Source: Gemmatimonadaceae bacterium
GTDB taxonomy: Bacteria > Gemmatimonadota > Gemmatimonadetes > Gemmatimonadales > Gemmatimonadaceae
Length of the DNA stretch: 57,217 nucleotides
NCBI GenBank assembly: GCA_036003045.1
Contig: DASYSS010000044.1
Coordinates: forward strand, 1-57,217
Reading direction: 5' to 3'
The translations under genes and the position numbers were made by a program. Below, piece after piece: positions 54,123-57,217 of the stretch (within the stretch, counting starts at the first letter, position 1; each line of letters begins with the position of its first letter). Below the pieces are notes generated by a model. It had not been told where the DNA came from, did no database searches, and was given only the letters and a program-made list of their open reading frames with translations.

Positions 54123-54707
54123 GAGCGACTACATGTAGCGCCGCGATGCCGACCACAGAGCGACCGAGAATGCCTCGCCGTCAGACCTCCACATTGCCGC
54201 GGCGGGACAGAGGCCGAGCCGACAAACGCATCTGTTGCGCGGCAGTTTGGCTACTCGCCCGCCAGAACAGGATCGTGCGGCGCCATGATTGCTGTAGTGT
54301 CGGACTCGGTCGCGTGCGAGGCCGCGGGGCCGCGCAATGAACCATCTCCGCTCCAACGACATCGCGGGAGCTCCAGAAAGTCGGAGAGGGCGCGAAAGCC
54401 CATTCGGTGCGCGCAGAATAAGAGACCCTCGCGCAATCCGCAAGAGGGCGTTCTTGATTGTAAATATTATAGGGCTCTAATGTTGCCTGGTGCGGCCGCG
54501 ATGCGCACCACTGCCGCGAACCTCCAAGGACTCACGCGCGAGCAAGGCTGAGCAAGATCACGAGAACGAGCCTGGTCAGGCCCCTCTCACAACTCTGGTG
54601 TCAAACGCGAAGGCTTCATTAACGCATTCTCATCGTCCCCACCAAGACGGCTTGTGCTGATCAGCCCGCGAGGCAATCCGCAAAAACGCGCCCGCAGCGG
54701 TCAAACC
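54123..54707. other. leader/promoter region of cargo 2
   Basis: About 585 bp between the AraC-like gene and the end of comM fragment C. It holds the promoter-like motif at 54466-54481. A 104-codon minus-strand frame (54129-54443) starts with TTG, lacks a ribosome site and has an Arg/Ser-rich composition; I do not call it. The AT-rich patch 54450-54485 stands out from GC-rich surroundings. Confidence 0.45.
54466..54481. promoter_or_regulatory. palindromic promoter-like motif upstream of cargo 2 (shared with cargo 1)
   Basis: ATTATAGGGCTCTAAT on the plus strand; on the minus strand ATTAGAGCCCTATAAT, which contains a perfect TATAAT followed by ATTTACAATC. Same position and downstream sequence as the site at 48187. 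Confidence 0.5.
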
Positions 54708-55181
54708 TCATCTCGGCCGAAATCGTAGCGCCTCGGCGACATGCGGCTCGCACACTTTCTCGCAGTCGGCGAGATCGGCGATCGTCCGCGCCACCCGAAT
54801 GACGTGGTGGTATCCGCCCCCCGAGAGGCTGAGTGATTCCATGGCGGCTCGGATCATCGCTCGCGCCTCGCGGCCTATGTTCCCGTTCGCAATCAGCTGC
54901 CGGCCTGACGCCTGCGAATCGCACGTGACGGCTGTTCCGGTGAACCGCACCCGCTGCATCGCTCGACTCAGCTCTACTCGCGCGCGGATGCTCGACGAGG
55001 ATTCACCGTCGCCAGCGCTCTCGAGCGACTCCGGATGCACCGGCGCAAGCGTGACGTGCATCTCAATTCGGTCCGCCAACGCACCCGAGAGTCGGGACCG
55101 ATAATTCAGAATCTCTGCCTCACTGCACGTGCACGCCCTCGTCGGATGGCCTAAGTAACAGCAGTTACAGGGGTTTGCCAT
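54708..55181 (-). CDS. ComM C-terminal-domain-only protein, copy C
   Basis: 157-aa intact frame, starting MANPCNCCYLGHPTR and ending ALRFRPR. Homologous to the last third of ComM and most similar to copy B (RSRLSGALADRIEMHVTLAP, SIRARVELSRAMQR). No ATPase motifs. It differs from B at many residues without frame damage. The start ATG (55181) overlaps the TTG of the decayed HTH C by 7 bp, the same geometry as copy B. A longer frame to 55214 reads through the HTH start and is not needed. Confidence 0.8.
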   Translation of the reverse strand: MANPCNCCYLGHPTRACTCSEAEILNYRSRLSGALADRIEMHVTLAPVHPESLESAGDGESSSSIRARVELSRAMQRVRFTGTAVTCDSQASGRQLIANGNIGREARAMIRAAMESLSLSGGGYHHVIRVARTIADLADCEKVCEPHVAEALRFRPR

Positions 55182-55440
55182 TCTACCGGTGGTGCCTGAC
55201 CGCGGTAAAGCCAATTCTCGGTTACCCTCGAGAATTGAGGCACCTAGGGGACCACCTGGTTAAGCGCCGTTTGGACCTCGGGCTGCGGCAGAAAGAGGCG
55301 GCCAGGCGACTCGGCGCGGCTAGAGCCTCCGGAACTGGGAGACCAATAGGCGCCGGCTTCATCTCCGGTTTTGTCCGGCCGTGATCGCGTTCCTCGGCTA
55401 TAACCCTCTGGCCGCAGGTAGGACCGGCGGCGCGGTCGTG
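55175..55440 (+). pseudogene. decayed XRE-type HTH gene, copy C
   Basis: It begins like A and B (MPFYRWCLTAVKP, RHLGDHLVKRRLDLGLRQKEAARRLG), then small indels shift the frame where A has VHPGGLENWEYGR. The first frame stops at 55384. The homology resumes as VIAFLGYNPLAAGRTGG in another frame and ends a few bases before the comM stop; the second HTH unit is missing. No cargo lies between it and the intact comM. Confidence 0.85.
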
Positions 55441-55443
55441 TCG

Positions 55444-56952
55444 CTAGTGTTGCCGATAGCGCAACGCCTCGCCGACGTGCTCGCTCGTGACAGCTTCACT
55501 CTCACTGAGGTCAGCAATCGTTCGCGCTACTCGCAGGACGCGGTGATAGGCCCGTGCCGACAAGTGGAGCGACTCCGAGCCCTCGACGAGAAGCCGACGG
55601 GCATCCGCGGCAAGGTGGCCTCGCATGAGCAGCCACCGACCGGACGCGTGCGCGTTGCACGTGACCCCTCTGGTCGCGGTATAGCGTAGACGCTGCAGCG
55701 CGCGCGCCGCGTCCACGCGGCTCCGAATCACCCTTGAACTCTCTGCCGAGGCGTTCGAATCCAGGTTGACGAGCGGCACTGGCGTCAGCGTGACCTGCAT
55801 GTCGATGCGATCGGCCAACGGACCGGATAGACGAGATCGGTATTTAGTGATCTCTGATTCCGCGCACATGCACGGTCTTGTCGGGTGACCGAGGTACGAG
55901 CAGGGACACGGGTTCATTGCCGCGATGAGCGAGAATCGCGCGGGAAACGCGACGCTCAACGCCGCGCGAGCGATCACGACGCGCCCGTCCTCGAGCGGTT
56001 GACGCAGCGCCTCGAGCGCCGCGCGAGGAAACTCGAGCAGCTCGTCGAGAAACAGGACGCCGTGGTGGGCCAGGCTCACCTCGCCGGGGCGTGGGACGCC
56101 GCCGCCGCCGACCAGCCCAGCCGACGAGATGGAATGATGCGGCGCGCGGAACGGTCGCGCGGATACGAGACCGCCGGACGGCGGAAGCATGCCGACGACC
56201 GAATGGATCGCCGTGACCTCGAGCGACTCCTCCTCCGTGAGTGACGGAAGAATCGATGGCAGCCGTCGCGCGAGCATCGTCTTCCCCGCCCCGGGCGGCC
56301 CGACGAGGAGGCACGCGTGCCCGCCGGCCGCCGCGATCTCCAGCGCGCGCTTCGCGCTCGCCTGCCCCGAGACGTCGGCGAAATCAACGGACTCGTCGCA
56401 CGCGGCCGCCTCGATCGCTCCCATGGCACGCGACAACGATCCCGCCCGCAACGATTCGACGAGCGACACGAGCGAGTCGGCGGTGAACGTGCACAGCGAT
56501 CGCACGAGCGACGCTTCGGCCACGTTGGGCGGCGGGATCACGAGTCCGCGCAACGCCGCCGCGCCCGCGAGATGTCGCGCGACCGACAGCACGCCGCGCA
56601 CCGGTCGAATCACACCGTCGAGCCCCAGCTCGCCGAGGAACGCGAGTCCGTTCGTGCACTCCGCCGGGAGCGCACCGAGTGCCACGAGCAAGCCGATGGC
56701 GATTGGGAGGTCGAACCCGGTTCCTGCTTTCCGTTGATCGCCGGGTGACAAGCTCACCGTGACGCGGCGAGCGGGGACGGCGAAGCCGGAGTTGGCGAGC
56801 GCCGCCGTGACGCGCTCCCGGCTCTCTTTCACTTCGCCGGACGGAAGACCGACGATCGTCCAGTGCGGGAGCCCTTGGGCGACGTCCACTTCGACGCAGA
56901 CGTCGTAGGCGTCGATTCCCAGCACAGCGGCGGATCGGATCGCGGCAAGCAT
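55444..56952 (-). CDS. comM: intact ComM/YifB, Mg-chelatase-like AAA+ ATPase
   Basis: 502-aa ComM, a branch-migration helicase that promotes integration of DNA during natural transformation. N-terminal Lon-like ChlI domain (about 20-165; GIDAYDVCVEVDVAQGLPHWTIVGLP). Walker A GPPGAGKTM at 217-225, Walker B VLFLDELLEF near 303, sensor AAMNPCPC at 344-351 and the Mg-chelatase C-terminal domain from 370. All key residues are present. The breakpoint seen in the fragments maps to Ala ~345. It starts at ATG 56952, with an upstream gene on the other strand. Confidence 0.95.
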   Translation of the reverse strand: MLAAIRSAAVLGIDAYDVCVEVDVAQGLPHWTIVGLPSGEVKESRERVTAALANSGFAVPARRVTVSLSPGDQRKAGTGFDLPIAIGLLVALGALPAECTNGLAFLGELGLDGVIRPVRGVLSVARHLAGAAALRGLVIPPPNVAEASLVRSLCTFTADSLVSLVESLRAGSLSRAMGAIEAAACDESVDFADVSGQASAKRALEIAAAGGHACLLVGPPGAGKTMLARRLPSILPSLTEEESLEVTAIHSVVGMLPPSGGLVSARPFRAPHHSISSAGLVGGGGVPRPGEVSLAHHGVLFLDELLEFPRAALEALRQPLEDGRVVIARAALSVAFPARFSLIAAMNPCPCSYLGHPTRPCMCAESEITKYRSRLSGPLADRIDMQVTLTPVPLVNLDSNASAESSRVIRSRVDAARALQRLRYTATRGVTCNAHASGRWLLMRGHLAADARRLLVEGSESLHLSARAYHRVLRVARTIADLSESEAVTSEHVGEALRYRQH

Positions 56953-57037
56953 ACGCGACGCTAGCCGCCGTGCCGCTTGGAAGCGTCATCATCTCATTGC
57001 CAAATCGAGCGGGATGCCGCATCGTGCAAAGGGAGAT

Positions 57038-57217
57038 ATGAGCATTCACTCGAAAGGCGCGATCGCGGCGGCGATCAGCCTCGTGGCGATCGCGCGACCA
57101 CTACAGCCGCAGCACGTGACCGGCATCGTGCGCGACAGCGCGTCACGCGAGCCGGTGCCGAGTGCCGTCGTGCGGTTGTTCGACGCATCGAATCGGGAAT
57201 TGGAACGCACGATCACC
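57038..57217 (+). CDS. exported CarboxypepD_reg-domain protein, 5' part only
   Basis: Partial gene cut by the window end. The 60 codons seen encode a signal peptide (GAIAAAISLVAIARPLQPQ) and the first strands of a carboxypeptidase-regulatory-like domain (VTGIVRDSASREPVPSAVVRLFD). Such a start is typical of TonB-dependent receptors and related outer-membrane proteins. GGGAG lies before ATG 57038. It is divergent from comM with an 85-bp gap. Confidence 0.7.
   Translation, partial: MSIHSKGAIAAAISLVAIARPLQPQHVTGIVRDSASREPVPSAVVRLFDASNRELERTIT

Larger units (their letters stand above)
44413..55920. mobile_element. array of comM-regenerating cassettes (inferred)
   Basis: From left: comM fragment A, HTH A, cargo 1, fragment B, HTH B, cargo 2, fragment C, decayed HTH C, and then the C-terminal part of the intact comM. 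All breaks fall at the same comM codon, next to TTGCC. The pattern is what repeated insertion of elements carrying a replacement comM 3' end would give. No integrase, transposase, terminal repeats or resolvase is encoded. Known parallel: comM is the insertion site of AbaR islands in Acinetobacter. Extent and mobility are inferred. Confidence 0.5.

Noticed and set aside
54129-54443. 104-codon minus-strand frame between the cargo 2 promoter and the AraC-like gene
   Set aside because: TTG start without ribosome site and Arg/Ser-rich; kept only as leader sequence.
53802-54551. 249-codon plus-strand frame in the cargo 2 regulator region
   Set aside because: Antisense to the AraC-like domain, no known motif and no ribosome site.
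44412-55444. Insertion sequence or phage as the cause of the comM duplications
   Set aside because: I found no transposase, integrase, resolvase or phage structural gene and no clear terminal inverted repeats, so only a recombinase-less cassette model is offered.

Overview
The window is 57.2 kb of GC-rich bacterial chromosome. It encodes LolA, many lipobox lipoproteins, an Omp85-like barrel protein and other outer-membrane-type proteins, so the host has two membranes. The gene styles (FlgD-like C-terminal domains, CarboxypepD_reg proteins, MA-type metalloprotease with beta-propeller, DUF4173) suggest Gemmatimonadota or a near relative. The phylum is inferred from gene content, not from a marker phylogeny. 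No rRNA, tRNA, CRISPR array, transposase or integrase was seen.

Positions 1-41,000 are mainly housekeeping and densely packed, with many 1-8 nt overlaps. The order is: alpha/beta hydrolase and a lipoprotein; the ribosomal operon rpsF-rpsR-DUF2232-rplI with a good promoter and a possible autoregulatory leader; rsfS; a metalloprotease/propeller/Omp85 fusion; a SPOR protein; smc; a FlgD-like secreted protein; an MBL hydrolase; aroF; lolA. Convergent to these lie rpmE-prfA-prmC-ylbF-tmk. Then come a Crp/Fnr regulator, an MBL hydrolase and the 5-oxoprolinase operon pxpBCA, convergent with rimO-hemL-spoIID-like-OMP and a Gfo/Idh/MocA oxidoreductase. After a DUF4173 gene behind a striking palindrome come yajQ, a secreted metzincin-like lipoprotein, a sigma factor, lepB, an aldehyde dehydrogenase, an NtrX-like regulator, thpR and larE.

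Positions 41,000-44,400 hold a candidate small RNA with a near-consensus promoter and an intrinsic terminator. It is followed by a tightly coupled gene string: a possible 30-codon leader ORF, a fatty-acid desaturase and an IF-1 paralogue, then two small unknown proteins. A pseudo-receiver whose phosphoacceptor Asp is replaced by Glu and an unknown protein come next. Desaturase plus IF-1 suggests a cold or membrane-stress response (inference).

Positions 44,400-56,950 are the most unusual part. The full comM/yifB gene (55444-56952, minus strand) is followed by three further copies of only its 3' third (A 44412, B 48424, C 54708). All three are broken at the same codon, about residue 345 of ComM. 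At each break sits a divergent XRE-type HTH gene whose TTG start overlaps the comM fragment. Between modules lie AT-richer cargo operons. Cargo 1 is a secreted HExxH metalloprotease and a lipoprotein. Cargo 2 is an AraC-like regulator, a 6-cysteine secreted peptide, a DsbA-like oxidoreductase, a CarboxypepD_reg protein and a phosphoribosyltransferase-like protein. The layout is what serial insertion of comM-regenerating cassettes at one site would leave, yet no recombinase is present. The window ends inside another CarboxypepD_reg gene.
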